Shown piece by piece: positions 15,998-25,028 of a stretch of DNA of 64,000 bases (positions are counted from its first letter, which is position 1; each line of letters opens with the position of its first letter). The notes beneath the pieces are model-generated. The model saw only the letters and a program-made list of their open reading frames with translations. It searched no databases and was not told the DNA's origin. A program made the position numbers and the translations under genes. Origin of the DNA: Leeuwenhoekiella nanhaiensis (lineage in GTDB: Bacteria; Bacteroidota; Bacteroidia; Flavobacteriales; Flavobacteriaceae); NCBI RefSeq assembly GCF_002744755.1, contig NZ_KZ319287.1:682001-746000 (forward strand), read 5' to 3'.

Positions 15998-17647
15998 ATG
16001 GCAATAATTTCCTTTTTAGCATTTACAATTCTTGTGGCTGTCATCTCGTGGTGGTCTGTGCGCAACGCTGATGAATCAACCTCAGACGGCTATTTTTTAG
16101 GAGGCCGAAGTCTTACCGCAGGAGTAATTGCGGGTTCGCTTTTACTCACCAACCTTTCAACCGAGCAGATTGTAGGTCTCAATGGAAGTGCTTACAAAGA
16201 CGGGCTTTCGGTTATGGCCTGGGAAACTCTGGCAGCTCTCGCAATCGTGGTAACTGCGGTGTTCTTATTGCCACGTTATTTAAAAGGAGGGCTTACCACG
16301 GTGCCTCAGTTTCTGGCTGAGCGTTTTGATACTTCCACTAAAACGATTACCTCAGCATTATTTCTTACCGGTTATGTAGTCGTTTTGCTTCCGGTGATTT
16401 TGTACTCCGGTTCTGTTGCGGTAAGTGGGATGTTTAATATTCCGGAAAGACTTGGAGTGTCTGATATGACTGCTCTTGTGATTTGTATCTGGGGTATAGG
16501 TATTATCGGTTCTATTTACGCGGTATTTGGTGGTCTGAAGGCGGTTGCTGTTTCAGACAGTATCAATGCGGTGGGGCTGATCATTGGAGGTTTGTTGATC
16601 CCTGTTTTTGGTCTTATGGCTATAGGTGACGGCGGTATTATAGACGGACTGAACACCCTTATAGACTCTGATCCTTCACGTTTTGATTCAACCGGTGAAC
16701 CCGGTCAGGAAGTGCCGTTTGCAACGATTTTTACGGGTATGATGCTCGTTCAGTTATTTTATTGGGGTACCAACCAGCAAATTATTCAGCGCGCTTTAGG
16801 TGCCAAAAGTCTTGCCGAAGGACAAAAGGGGCTTTTGCTGGCTGCCTTTTTAAAGATTTTAGGGCCAATAATTTTAGTACTTCCGGGAATGATCGCTTTC
16901 TATTACTTTGAAGGAGGTCTGGATAGTAGCGACCTTGCTTACCCTGAACTGGTGCGCGCCGTGTTGCCAAAACCTTTAGTAGGATTTTTTGCGGCCGTTT
17001 TATTTGGGGCGATTTTAAGTTCGTTTAATAGTGTACTTAACAGCTCAGTAACCCTATTCGGTATTGATATTTACAAACAACACATCAACAAGGACGCGTC
17101 TGAGTCGACCGTGGTGAAATACGGTAAAATATTTGGGGTTTGTCTCGCTTTGGCAGCGATGTTTATCGCTCCATTGATTTCTAATGCGGGGAGCTTATTC
17201 AGCTATCTTCAGGAGATTAATGGAATATACAGTATTCCGATTTTTACCATAATCGTTATTGGTTATGCTACCAAGCGCGTACCTGCGATTGCGGCTAAAA
17301 TAGGAATCATTAGTGGTTCACTGATGTATATCATTAGTCAGTTTTGGTTGGGCCCAATGATGCGTGATAATGCTGTTGCAGCCGCAGAAGCCAGTGGAAT
17401 CACAGATCCGGAAGCTTTGCGAATGGCGAGCATTGATGCCTATCCTCACTATTTACACGTAATGGCGATCTTGTTTGTTGCAAACATCATTATTATGCTT
17501 ATCATCGGGAAACTGTACCCGAGAGATACGCCTTTTGAACTTGAATACACCAAGAAGGTATCTATTGAGCCTTATAAATATGTTAAGCCAGTAGGGGGGC
17601 TTATTTGCGTGATTGTAATTGCGATTTACGTGTATTTCGCCAAGTAA
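15998..17647 (+). CDS. Sodium:solute symporter (SSS/SLC5 family), probable galactose/glucose uptake
   Basis: A 549-residue inner-membrane protein with about 14 hydrophobic helices. Family features are SDGYFLGGRSLTAGVIAGSL near the N-terminus, LLTNLSTEQIVGLNG (an SGLT-like sodium-site segment), the helix IIGSIYAVFGGLKAVAVSDS and FYWGTNQQIIQRALGAKS. This GTNQQIIQRAL type is seen in vSGLT-like sugar symporters. It would carry a hexose inward with Na+. The divergent galactokinase operon makes galactose the best guess. It is closed by a strong terminator at 17671-17698. Substrate specificity cannot be proven from sequence alone. Confidence 0.93.
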   Translation: MAIISFLAFTILVAVISWWSVRNADESTSDGYFLGGRSLTAGVIAGSLLLTNLSTEQIVGLNGSAYKDGLSVMAWETLAALAIVVTAVFLLPRYLKGGLTTVPQFLAERFDTSTKTITSALFLTGYVVVLLPVILYSGSVAVSGMFNIPERLGVSDMTALVICIWGIGIIGSIYAVFGGLKAVAVSDSINAVGLIIGGLLIPVFGLMAIGDGGIIDGLNTLIDSDPSRFDSTGEPGQEVPFATIFTGMMLVQLFYWGTNQQIIQRALGAKSLAEGQKGLLLAAFLKILGPIILVLPGMIAFYYFEGGLDSSDLAYPELVRAVLPKPLVGFFAAVLFGAILSSFNSVLNSSVTLFGIDIYKQHINKDASESTVVKYGKIFGVCLALAAMFIAPLISNAGSLFSYLQEINGIYSIPIFTIIVIGYATKRVPAIAAKIGIISGSLMYIISQFWLGPMMRDNAVAAAEASGITDPEALRMASIDAYPHYLHVMAILFVANIIIMLIIGKLYPRDTPFELEYTKKVSIEPYKYVKPVGGLICVIVIAIYVYFAK

Positions 17648-17670
17648 AACCAAACAATAAAATGAAAAAA

Positions 17671-17698
17671 CCCGGTCTGTTTTAGACCGGGTTTTTTT
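17671..17698 (+). terminator. Intrinsic terminator of the symporter gene
   Basis: Stem CCCGGTCT (17671-17678) and AGACCGGG (17684-17691) with a 5-nt loop and seven T residues, 23 bp past the stop codon. Confidence 0.88.
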
Positions 17699-17765
17699 AT
17701 GCGAAAACGGGTCTTGCTGCAACTAAAGTAGTAGTATTGCAGCTCAATCAATCAAAAACAAAAAT

Positions 17766-18323
17766 ATGCTTAGAATAATCCCGCTACTTATACTATTCAT
17801 TTTTAGCGCTATAAATGGCAGCGCACAAAATTCGGAAACTGCATCTGTTGAGAAATCAATCTGGGGTTTGCAGACCGGGCTTTTAGGCTTTTGGGCACAT
17901 AACGAATCAAAACTAACCCGAACCATTGCCTTACGAACCGAATTGGGTTTTGATGGAGGTTTTTATGGAAGCACTAACGACTTAAATTATGTTTTTGTAC
18001 CCATTCTGCGTGTAGAACCCAGATGGTACCGTAGTCTGGACAGGAGGTTTGAAAAAGGAAAAAATACCGCAAATAATACTGCAGACTTCTTAAGCCTGAA
18101 GGCTATTTTTCTCCCTGATCTATTTACGGTATCTAACGATGACGTGCGGGTTAGTAGTACGCTGGGCCTAACTGCAAATGCAGGAATGCGTCGTGTATAT
18201 TGGGATCATTTTAGTTTTGAACTGGGCCTCGGTGCAGGTTTCGCAGCAGATCTGGAAGACAATTATAGAGATGCTATTTATTTTCTCCCTGAAGTTTTTT
18301 TAAGATTGGGCTATAATTTTTAG
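17766..18323 (+). CDS. Small exported protein, probable outer-membrane beta-barrel, function unknown
   Basis: A 185-residue protein that I do not recognise by family. A signal peptide (MLRIIPLLILFIFSAINGSAQ) is followed by alternating hydrophobic/polar strands (IALRTELGFDGGFYG, NYVFVPILRVEPRWY, FSFELGLGAGFAADL). The chain ends in LRLGYNF, with a C-terminal aromatic residue as in outer-membrane barrels. A small 8-stranded barrel in the outer membrane is the most natural reading. It lies between two terminators and so forms its own transcription unit, converging on the acyl-CoA dehydrogenase gene. Nothing nearby suggests a role. Confidence 0.8.
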   Translation: MLRIIPLLILFIFSAINGSAQNSETASVEKSIWGLQTGLLGFWAHNESKLTRTIALRTELGFDGGFYGSTNDLNYVFVPILRVEPRWYRSLDRRFEKGKNTANNTADFLSLKAIFLPDLFTVSNDDVRVSSTLGLTANAGMRRVYWDHFSFELGLGAGFAADLEDNYRDAIYFLPEVFLRLGYNF

Positions 18324-18350
18324 CAAAATCCAAATTAATCAAGCATAAAA

Positions 18351-18376
18351 AAAAGCTGTCCGCAAAGACAGCTTTT
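18351..18376. terminator. Bidirectional intrinsic terminator
   Basis: Stem AAAAGCTGTC (18351-18360) and GACAGCTTTT (18367-18376) with a 6-nt loop, T-rich on both strands. It serves the barrel-like gene at 17766 and the convergent acyl-CoA dehydrogenase gene. Confidence 0.85.
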
Positions 18377-18397
18377 TTATTGGACTAGAACGCTATT

Positions 18398-19540
18398 CTA
18401 GTTATCTATAATCGATCTGGAGATCACAATTTTCTGAATCTCAGAAGTACCTTCATAAATCTGGGTGATTTTAGCATCACGCATCAGGCGTTCAACGTGG
18501 TATTCTTTTACGAAACCATTGCCGCCGTGTACCTGTACTGCTTCGACCGTAACATCCATAGCCACTTTTGAGGCATATAATTTGGCCATTGAGCTGGCCA
18601 GATCGTAATTCTGCTTCTGGTCTTTTTGCCAGGCGGCTTTCATAACCAGATGACGGGCCGCTTCAATTTCGGTATACATATCAGCCAGTTTAAAAGCAAT
18701 GGCCTGGTGGTTACAGATTTCGGTGCCAAAAGCCTTGCGTTGTTTTGAATAATCAAGAGCCAGTTCATAAGCTCCTGAGGCAATCCCCAGTGCCTGAGCT
18801 GCAATACCTATACGGCCACCGCTCAGGGTTTTCATCGCAAACTTAAACCCAAAGCCATCTTCACCAATTCGATTTTCTTTAGGCACTTTTACATCATTAA
18901 ATATCAAAGAGTGGGTGTCACTACCACGAATACCCAGTTTTTGCTCTTTTGGACCAATCTCGAACCCTTCCCAGTCTTTCTCAACAATAAAGGCGTTGAT
19001 ACCCCGGTGCTTTTTCTCTTTGTCGGTTTGCGCGATTACCAAATAATAATCGGCAGATCCGCCGTTTGTAATCCAGTTTTTGGTTCCGTTGAGGATGTAA
19101 TAATCGCCTTTATCAATCGCTGTGGTACGTTGGGAGGTCGCGTCGCTTCCGGCTTCAGGCTCACTAAGGCAAAATGCGCCCAGTTTCTCACCGGTTGTTA
19201 ATTTAGAAAGGTATTTTTCTTTTTGCTCCTGGCTTCCGTATTCCGCCAGGCCATAATTTACCAGACTGTTATTTACCGATACGATCACAGAGGCCGAAGC
19301 ATCAATCTTCGATAACTCTTCCATTACCAATACATACGAAATGGTGTCCATTCCGCCTCCGCCAAATTCGGTTGGAGCCATCATACCTAAAAATCCCATT
19401 TCGCCCATTTTTTTGATAAGCTCTTTGGGGAAATGCTGTTTTTCGTCCCGCTCAATAACTCCGGGTAGCAATTCGTTCTGGGCAAACTCGCGTGCCGCAT
19501 CGCGTATCATTTCATGCTCTTCGCTCAAACTGAAATCCAT
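18398..19540 (-). CDS. Acyl-CoA dehydrogenase
   Basis: A protein of 380 residues (start chosen at the second Met, MDFSLSEEHEMIRDAAREFA; an ATG two codons earlier is also possible). Signatures are GAFCLSEPEAGSDATSQRTT (~123-142, FAD/substrate binding), WITNGGSADYYLV and, near the C-terminus, QVHGGNGFVKEYHVERLMRD and QIYEGTSEIQK, whose Glu is the expected catalytic base of short/medium-chain enzymes. It introduces a trans-2,3 double bond into acyl-CoA and passes electrons to ETF. It stands alone between a terminator and a divergent intergenic region, so the chain-length or branched-chain class cannot be set. Confidence 0.94.
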   Translation of the reverse strand: MDFSLSEEHEMIRDAAREFAQNELLPGVIERDEKQHFPKELIKKMGEMGFLGMMAPTEFGGGGMDTISYVLVMEELSKIDASASVIVSVNNSLVNYGLAEYGSQEQKEKYLSKLTTGEKLGAFCLSEPEAGSDATSQRTTAIDKGDYYILNGTKNWITNGGSADYYLVIAQTDKEKKHRGINAFIVEKDWEGFEIGPKEQKLGIRGSDTHSLIFNDVKVPKENRIGEDGFGFKFAMKTLSGGRIGIAAQALGIASGAYELALDYSKQRKAFGTEICNHQAIAFKLADMYTEIEAARHLVMKAAWQKDQKQNYDLASSMAKLYASKVAMDVTVEAVQVHGGNGFVKEYHVERLMRDAKITQIYEGTSEIQKIVISRSIIDN

Positions 19541-19838
19541 AATCAATTTTTTATTTTAATAAGAAAATCTGTCTTTTTGTTGATACCTTCCCTTAAGGAA
19601 AGGCCGGTCGTTTACGCTAGCGCTGTTTTGAAAACAGAATTGTAAGCGTTAACATCGCTAATTTTCGTCTACGAAATCGTTGGAAACGAAATTACAAAAT
19701 TTACTATGCTTGCATAATAAATATTTTAATTCGATCATTTTTTTAACGGAAGTTTAAAAATATAAAATATTTTGACTCAAAATTAAAATATTCGTATTAT
19801 AACGGAAAAATAATACGAATTCACACAATTCAGTCTTT
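19541..19838. other. Intergenic region with several short hairpins
   Basis: This gap between divergent genes has no credible coding frame. Short inverted repeats are crowded at 19630-19690, for example CTGTTT-TGA-AAACAG and TTTCG-TCTA-CGAAA. The remainder to 19838 is very AT-rich and probably holds the promoters of both flanking genes. I see no mobile element. Confidence 0.4.
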
Positions 19839-20915
19839 ATGCATCAAACATCCTATACGCTTCTCGGTGTAATGAGCGGAACCTCTTTAGACGGCGTTGA
19901 TTTAGCTTATGTAGAATTCGTCAAAGAAGACTCCTGGAGCTACACGATTTTAAAAAGCACCACGACAGCCTACTCTAAAGAATGGGTACAGCGCCTGGAA
20001 CACGCCGTTGCCTTGCCTGCTGAAGAATTAAAATCGCTGGATGTGGAGTACACCCGGTATTTGGGATCTATTATCAAGAACTTTATTGATCAAAATCCCA
20101 TAGCACATCTGGATGCTGTGGCTTCTCATGGGCATACAATATTGCACCGTCCTGAGGCGGGGATTACCTATCAAATAGGAAACCTCCCGCAATTGGCCGG
20201 TCTGGTAGGAGAATTAGTGATTTGTGATTTTCGGGTAGAAGATGTTGCGTTGGGAGGGCAGGGAGCACCTTTGGTACCCATAGGCGATGCAATGTTGTTT
20301 AAACGCTATGCAGCCTGTTTGAATATTGGTGGTTTTGCCAATATCTCTTACGATGATGGCGCAAGGCGTGTGGCTTATGATATTTGCCCTACCAATATTG
20401 TTCTAAATACCTACGCCCGAAAGCTGGGTTTTGATTTTGATAAAGATGGAGAGATCGCGCGGGCTGGCCGAATTGATGATGAGGTGCTTGATCAATTAAA
20501 TGCGTTGGACTATTATACCCGGCCGGCGCCCAAATCCCTGGGGCTTGAATGGGTACAGGAACAGGTTTTTCCAATTCTGGAAGCTTCAGGTCTTGATGCG
20601 GAGGACTGTATCGCAACCTTCACCGAGCATATGGCCGCACAGATCGCCCGGCATTTGCGTCTGAGCGTAGCGGGAAAAAACAGCAAAAGCATATTGATTA
20701 CCGGAGGCGGAGCCTTTAATACGTACCTCATTGAACGCATCTCAGCGCTCTCAGATTTGGCGCTTAATATACCCGATGCACAAACGGTGGAATTTAAAGA
20801 AGCCTTGATTTTTGCATTTATGGGGGCTTTGCGACTGCGCAATACCCCTAATATATTGAGTTGTGTAACAGGAGCTCCACAAGATCACTGCGCCGGTCTG
20901 GTCTATTCACCTTAA
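19839..20915 (+). CDS. anmK: Anhydro-N-acetylmuramic acid kinase
   Basis: A 358-residue AnmK. The N-terminal ATP/substrate motif LLGVMSGTSLDGVDLAYVEF (~7-26) is diagnostic. ASHGHTILHRP, GGQGAPLVPIGDAMLF, NIGGFANISY and ILITGGGAFNTYLI complete the sugar-kinase fold. It cleaves and phosphorylates 1,6-anhydro-MurNAc to MurNAc 6-phosphate during cell-wall recycling in the cytosol. No other recycling gene (murQ, nagZ, ampG) is adjacent. The gene is followed after 66 bp by a dehydrogenase gene with its own promoter-like box. Confidence 0.96.
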   Translation: MHQTSYTLLGVMSGTSLDGVDLAYVEFVKEDSWSYTILKSTTTAYSKEWVQRLEHAVALPAEELKSLDVEYTRYLGSIIKNFIDQNPIAHLDAVASHGHTILHRPEAGITYQIGNLPQLAGLVGELVICDFRVEDVALGGQGAPLVPIGDAMLFKRYAACLNIGGFANISYDDGARRVAYDICPTNIVLNTYARKLGFDFDKDGEIARAGRIDDEVLDQLNALDYYTRPAPKSLGLEWVQEQVFPILEASGLDAEDCIATFTEHMAAQIARHLRLSVAGKNSKSILITGGGAFNTYLIERISALSDLALNIPDAQTVEFKEALIFAFMGALRLRNTPNILSCVTGAPQDHCAGLVYSP

Positions 20916-20953
20916 ATTAATATCAAAATCATAGGGAAAACAGGCGAAGTCGT

Positions 20954-20961
20954 TATATTTG
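20954..20961 (+). promoter_or_regulatory. -7 promoter element of the amino-acid dehydrogenase gene
   Basis: TATATTTG matches the TAnnTTTG consensus perfectly and lies 20 bp before the start codon. A -33 TTG at the usual distance was not found. Confidence 0.5.
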
Positions 20962-20981
20962 TCAACCTTCTAAATTATTTA

Positions 20982-22208
20982 ATGAAAGATTTACTACAAC
21001 GTTACGAGAATAAAGAACCCGAAATTGTATTTCACTGGAATGATCCCGAGACCGAAGCCGAAGGCTGGACGGTGATCAATTCCCTGCGTGGCGGAGCGGC
21101 CGGTGGCGGTACCCGAATGCGAAAAGGCCTCGACCGCAATGAGGTGTTATCCCTTGCGAAAACCATGGAAGTTAAATTTACCGTTTCCGGTCCTGCTATA
21201 GGTGGTGCTAAGAGTGGTATTAATTTTGACCCTTCAGATCCTCGTAAAAAAGGGGTGCTCGAGCGCTGGTATGCAGCCGTTTCACCCTTGCTGAAAAGCT
21301 ACTACGGTACCGGAGGGGACCTTAATGTTGATGAAATTCACGAAGTAATTCCCATTACTGAAGAAAGCGGCGTTTGGCATCCTCAGGAAGGCGTGTTTAA
21401 TGGTCATTTTAAGCCTACCGAGGCAGACAAGATCAACCGAATTGGTCAGTTGCGACAGGGAGTTATTAAAGTACTTGAAAACCCTGCCTATTCACCTGAT
21501 GTATCCCGAAAATATACGGTGGCTGATATGATTACCGGCTACGGAGTAGCAGAAGCGGCTCGTCATTTTTATGAAATTTACGGCGGAGAATTAAAAGGAA
21601 AACGTGCAGTTATTCAGGGCTTTGGTAATGTAGGTGCTGCAGCGGCTTATTATCTGTCTCACGAGGGCGCTAAAGTGGTAGGTATTATCGATGCAGCCGG
21701 CGGACTAATTAATGAAGACGGATTTAGCTTTGAAGAAATTAAAAACTTATTTTTAGCAAAGCAGGGGAATAAGCTTGCCGCGTCAGATTTGATTCCATTT
21801 GAGGAAGCTAATGAACGCATCTGGAATTTGAAAACCGAACTGTTTCTGCCGTGTGCGGCATCTCGCCTGGTTACTCAGGAACAAATAGATGCCATGATCG
21901 CTAATAGTCTTGAAGTTATATCATGCGGGGCTAATGTGCCCTTTGCAGATAAAGAGATATTCTTCGGTCCCATAATGGAGCATACTGATGAACGGGTTTC
22001 TGTAATACCAGATTTTATATCCAATTGCGGGATGGCACGCGTTTTTGCTTATTTTATGGAGCGTCGTGTGCAAATGACTGACGAAGCCATTTTTAATGAT
22101 ACTTCGCTTACCATTAAAAACGCTATTGAAAAAACGTACAAACACAACAGCAGTAAGCAGAATGTTAGCCGTACTGCTTTTGAGTTGGCTTTACAGCAAC
22201 TCGTATAA
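20982..22208 (+). CDS. Glu/Leu/Phe/Val-family amino acid dehydrogenase
   Basis: A 408-residue two-domain dehydrogenase. The substrate domain carries GGGTRMRKGLDRNEVLSLAK and the catalytic-Lys segment GPAIGGAKSGINFDP (~73-87). GTGGDLNVDE follows, and the Rossmann domain has VIQGFGNVGAAAAYYLSHEG (~208-227). It catalyses reversible oxidative deamination of an amino acid with NAD(P)+ in the cytosol. The GGAKSG form differs from the GGGKGG of classical glutamate dehydrogenases and resembles the group often annotated generally as Glu/Leu dehydrogenase, so I do not name the substrate. It is followed at 28 bp by nhaB. Confidence 0.9.
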   Translation: MKDLLQRYENKEPEIVFHWNDPETEAEGWTVINSLRGGAAGGGTRMRKGLDRNEVLSLAKTMEVKFTVSGPAIGGAKSGINFDPSDPRKKGVLERWYAAVSPLLKSYYGTGGDLNVDEIHEVIPITEESGVWHPQEGVFNGHFKPTEADKINRIGQLRQGVIKVLENPAYSPDVSRKYTVADMITGYGVAEAARHFYEIYGGELKGKRAVIQGFGNVGAAAAYYLSHEGAKVVGIIDAAGGLINEDGFSFEEIKNLFLAKQGNKLAASDLIPFEEANERIWNLKTELFLPCAASRLVTQEQIDAMIANSLEVISCGANVPFADKEIFFGPIMEHTDERVSVIPDFISNCGMARVFAYFMERRVQMTDEAIFNDTSLTIKNAIEKTYKHNSSKQNVSRTAFELALQQLV

Positions 22209-22236
22209 TTAAAATAATAACCAACAACTAAGACAC

Positions 22237-23709
22237 ATGTTAAAATACTTTTTAGGCAGCAGCCCGAGATGGTTTAAGTTAGCGATGATCGCTTTTCTCG
22301 TATTCAATATCTTTTCCTATTATATTTTGGGACCTATGGTAACCGCCTGGTTATTTATAGGGGAATTTATTTTTACGCTGGCGATGGCACTTAAGTGTTA
22401 TCCGCTTCAGTCTGGTGGTATACTGGCTCTGGAAGCTTTGATTTTAGGATTAACCAGTCCTGAAGCAGCTTATGAAGAGGTAGATCAAAACCTGGAAGTA
22501 GTATTGCTTCTGGTATTTATGGTTGCCGGTATTTACTTTATGAAGCCTATGCTGATGTATATCTTCTCAAAGGTGTTTACCAAAATCAAGTCTAAGGTCG
22601 TCCTCTCTATGCTTTTTGTGTTTTTGGCGGCTGTACTTTCAGCTTTCCTGGACGCGCTTACCGTAACTGCAGTACTAATAAGCGTTGCAGTAGGGTTTTA
22701 TGGAGTGTATCACAAAATCCATTCGATGGAAAATGCTGACTACGATAAGGATACCATTCCAGATCGGGAGGCATTGAGTGGAGAAACTCTAGAGCAGTTT
22801 AGAAGCTTTTTACGTAGTTTGATCATGCACGGAGTGGTAGGTACCGCTTTGGGTGGCGTGTGTACTTTAGTAGGAGAGCCTCAAAACTTGCTTATTGGTG
22901 AGAAGATGGGTTGGGAATTTGTTGAGTTCTTTCAGCGTATGGCGCCTATCACCATTCCGGTTTTAATCTCAGGTCTTCTAACCACGTTTATTCTTGAAAA
23001 AACCAAAATCTTCGGCTTTGGAGCTAAGCTTCCTGATGTGGCCAGAGGTATTATCGAGAACTACACCAAAGAAGTTGATGAAAAACGGACTAAAAAAGAA
23101 ACTTACGGACTTTGGGTTCAGGGAATTTCTGCCATCCTGCTTATTTTAAGTTTAGCGCTTCACCTGGCTCCGGTAGGCTTTATAGGCCTGTTCCTGATTG
23201 TAGTGCAGACAGCTTTTATGGGTATTACCGATGAGCACAGCTTAGGTAAAGCCTTTGAAGAAGCACTTCCGTTTACCGGTCTTTTAGTTGTGTTCTTTGT
23301 GATTGTAGCGATGATTCACGATCAGCATTTATTTACGCCTATTATTGATTATGTATTGACCCTTCCGGTAGAGACGCAACCGTCTATGTTCTATCTGGCA
23401 AATGGTATTCTGTCTATGATTAGTGATAACGTATTTGTGGCAACGGTATATATTAACGAAGTACAGGTGGCTTACGATGCCGGTAATATTACCCGCGAGC
23501 AGTTTAATCATCTTGCGGTTGCGATTAACACCGGTACAAACCTGCCAAGTGTTGCGACGCCAAATGGGCAGGCAGCATTCCTGTTTTTATTAACCTCTTC
23601 ATTGGCTCCGCTTATCAATTTATCTTATGGTAAAATGGTGAAAATGGCACTGCCTTATACCATCATTTTGGGTGGTGTAGGATTGCTCGGGGTTTATATG
23701 GTCCTATAA
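22237..23709 (+). CDS. nhaB: Na+/H+ antiporter NhaB
   Basis: A 490-residue inner-membrane protein with about 12 transmembrane helices. The N-terminal region reads like Escherichia coli NhaB (EFIFTLAMALKCYPLQSGG, MVAGIYFMKPML, SAFLDALTVTAVLISVAVGF), and LGGVCTLVGEPQNLLIGEKM and NTGTNLPSVATPNGQAAFLF are typical of the ion-transporter superfamily core. It expels Na+ in exchange for H+ and supports salt tolerance and pH balance, in keeping with the Na+ symporter at 15998 and a marine-type lifestyle. It begins 28 bp after the dehydrogenase gene and is followed by a weak hairpin. Confidence 0.95.
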   Translation: MLKYFLGSSPRWFKLAMIAFLVFNIFSYYILGPMVTAWLFIGEFIFTLAMALKCYPLQSGGILALEALILGLTSPEAAYEEVDQNLEVVLLLVFMVAGIYFMKPMLMYIFSKVFTKIKSKVVLSMLFVFLAAVLSAFLDALTVTAVLISVAVGFYGVYHKIHSMENADYDKDTIPDREALSGETLEQFRSFLRSLIMHGVVGTALGGVCTLVGEPQNLLIGEKMGWEFVEFFQRMAPITIPVLISGLLTTFILEKTKIFGFGAKLPDVARGIIENYTKEVDEKRTKKETYGLWVQGISAILLILSLALHLAPVGFIGLFLIVVQTAFMGITDEHSLGKAFEEALPFTGLLVVFFVIVAMIHDQHLFTPIIDYVLTLPVETQPSMFYLANGILSMISDNVFVATVYINEVQVAYDAGNITREQFNHLAVAINTGTNLPSVATPNGQAAFLFLLTSSLAPLINLSYGKMVKMALPYTIILGGVGLLGVYMVL

Positions 23710-23731
23710 TTTAATAACCAAAATCAAACAG

Positions 23732-23753
23732 GCAGCATATACTTTTATGCTGC
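23732..23753 (+). terminator. Weak terminator-like hairpin after nhaB
   Basis: Stem GCAGCATA (23732-23739) and TATGCTGC (23746-23753) with a 6-nt loop but only a short T run. It may terminate weakly or protect the 3' end before exbB. Confidence 0.45.
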
Positions 23754-23789
23754 TTTATGCGTTAACCTCATATCTAATCTAAGAACACT

Positions 23790-24494
23790 ATGTTGACAAC
23801 CTTGTTGCAGGAAGGTGCAGAAAATTTGCCTTCACTTGCCGCCGAAGAGGAGCCGGTAGAAAAAACCCTTTCCCTATTTGATTTATTGATGAGCGGTGGT
23901 ATATCCGGTCAGATTATAATCATCGTTCTTTTTGTATTGCTTTTTGTTGCTATCTACATCTATTTTGAACGCTTGTTTGCGATTAAGGCAGCCAGTGGAG
24001 TAGACAGTAATTTCATGAATCAGATTAAAGATCACGTGGCAAATGGTAACATAGAGGCTGCGAAAATTTTATGCGCGCAGCAAAACAGTCCGGTATCGCG
24101 GTTAACCGCAAAAGGCATCAGCCGTATTGGGAGTCCGCTTGAAGATATCAATACCGCTATAGAAAACTCGGGCCGTTTAGAAGTGTACCGTCTGGAGAAA
24201 AATGTAAGCGTACTGGCAACTATCGCCGGTGCAGGGCCTATGATTGGTTTCCTGGGTACGGTAATCGGGATGGTTTTAGCCTTTCATCAATTGGCTACAA
24301 GCAGCGGTCAGGCAGAGATGGGTAATCTTGCAGAAGGTATCTATACCGCGATGACGACTACCGTTGCCGGTTTGATCGTGGGTATTGTGGCCTATATCGG
24401 TTACAACCACCTCGTAGTGCGTACTGATAAAGTGGTGCACCAGATGGAGGCAACCGCAGTTGACTTTTTAGACCTTTTAAACGAACCCGCCTAA
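23790..24494 (+). CDS. exbB: MotA/TolQ/ExbB proton-channel protein
   Basis: A 234-residue inner-membrane protein with three transmembrane segments: ~40-62 (IIIIVLFVLLFVAIYIYFER), ~145-170 (SVLATIAGAGPMIGFLGTVIGM) and ~190-215. The motif GPMIGFLGTVIGMV...AIYTAMTTTVAGLIVGI is the family hallmark. With ExbD it forms the proton-driven motor that energises TonB-dependent receptors such as the two SusC proteins in this window, or the Tol complex. The gene is followed after 1 bp by exbD and then by a TonB-like gene, so this is a complete energising module. Confidence 0.95.
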   Translation: MLTTLLQEGAENLPSLAAEEEPVEKTLSLFDLLMSGGISGQIIIIVLFVLLFVAIYIYFERLFAIKAASGVDSNFMNQIKDHVANGNIEAAKILCAQQNSPVSRLTAKGISRIGSPLEDINTAIENSGRLEVYRLEKNVSVLATIAGAGPMIGFLGTVIGMVLAFHQLATSSGQAEMGNLAEGIYTAMTTTVAGLIVGIVAYIGYNHLVVRTDKVVHQMEATAVDFLDLLNEPA

Positions 24495-24495
24495 G

Positions 24496-24888
24496 ATGAA
24501 CCTACGCGGAAGAAATAAAGTAAGCCCCGAGTTTAGTATGAGCTCCATGACAGACATCGTGTTTCTGTTGCTGGTGTTTTTCCTGCTGACTTCTCCGGCC
24601 ATAACGCCCGATGCGCTTGATCTTATTTTGCCAAAAGCAAAAGGAAAGACCAGCAATCAGCAAAATCTTTCGGTAAGTATTACCAAAGATTTGGACTTTT
24701 ACGTGAATAAAGAGCGTGTGACCGAAAACAACCTGGAAGCCTTTATTCAAAGTGAACTCCAGGGCGTAGAGGAGCCGGTAATCATTCTTCGGGCAGAAGA
24801 AGGAGTGCCTATTGAAGAAGCCGTCGCCGTGATGGATATCGCAAACCGCAACCGGTATAAGATCGTTTTAGCGGTGAGGCCTAATTAG
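24496..24888 (+). CDS. exbD: ExbD/TolR biopolymer transport protein
   Basis: A 130-residue protein: a short cytoplasmic N-terminus, one transmembrane helix with the conserved proton-carrying Asp (MTDIVFLLLVFFLLTSP; Asp20), and a periplasmic domain with LNVSI-like and VIILRAEEGVPIEEAVAVMD segments. It pairs with ExbB, whose stop is 1 bp upstream. Some 140 bp with a palindromic repeat separate it from the TonB-like gene downstream. Confidence 0.95.
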   Translation: MNLRGRNKVSPEFSMSSMTDIVFLLLVFFLLTSPAITPDALDLILPKAKGKTSNQQNLSVSITKDLDFYVNKERVTENNLEAFIQSELQGVEEPVIILRAEEGVPIEEAVAVMDIANRNRYKIVLAVRPN

Positions 24889-24893
24889 GTATT

Positions 24894-24974
24894 GGGCGTT
24901 CCGGCTATCGCCGTCAGGCTTTCAGCTCTATCTCCTGATTACCATCAGGAGGATGTCGCTTCAATCCTTAACGC
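24894..24974. repeat. REP-like palindromic element
   Basis: An 81-bp non-coding block that folds on itself. The outer arms are GCGTT (24896-24900) and AACGC (24970-24974). An inner hairpin of eight base pairs, CTCCTGAT (24932-24939) and ATCAGGAG (24944-24951), has a TACC loop. The layout GGGCGTTCC...GGCTTTC...hairpin...GCTTCAATCCTTAACGC resembles scattered palindromic repeats I recall from flavobacterial intergenic regions. Only one copy is present in this window, so the repeat status needs a genome search. Confidence 0.5.
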
Positions 24975-25028
24975 ATTTCAAGAATAGACCGGATTTTGTA
25001 ACAGTCAGATAAATAAATACTACAGGCC

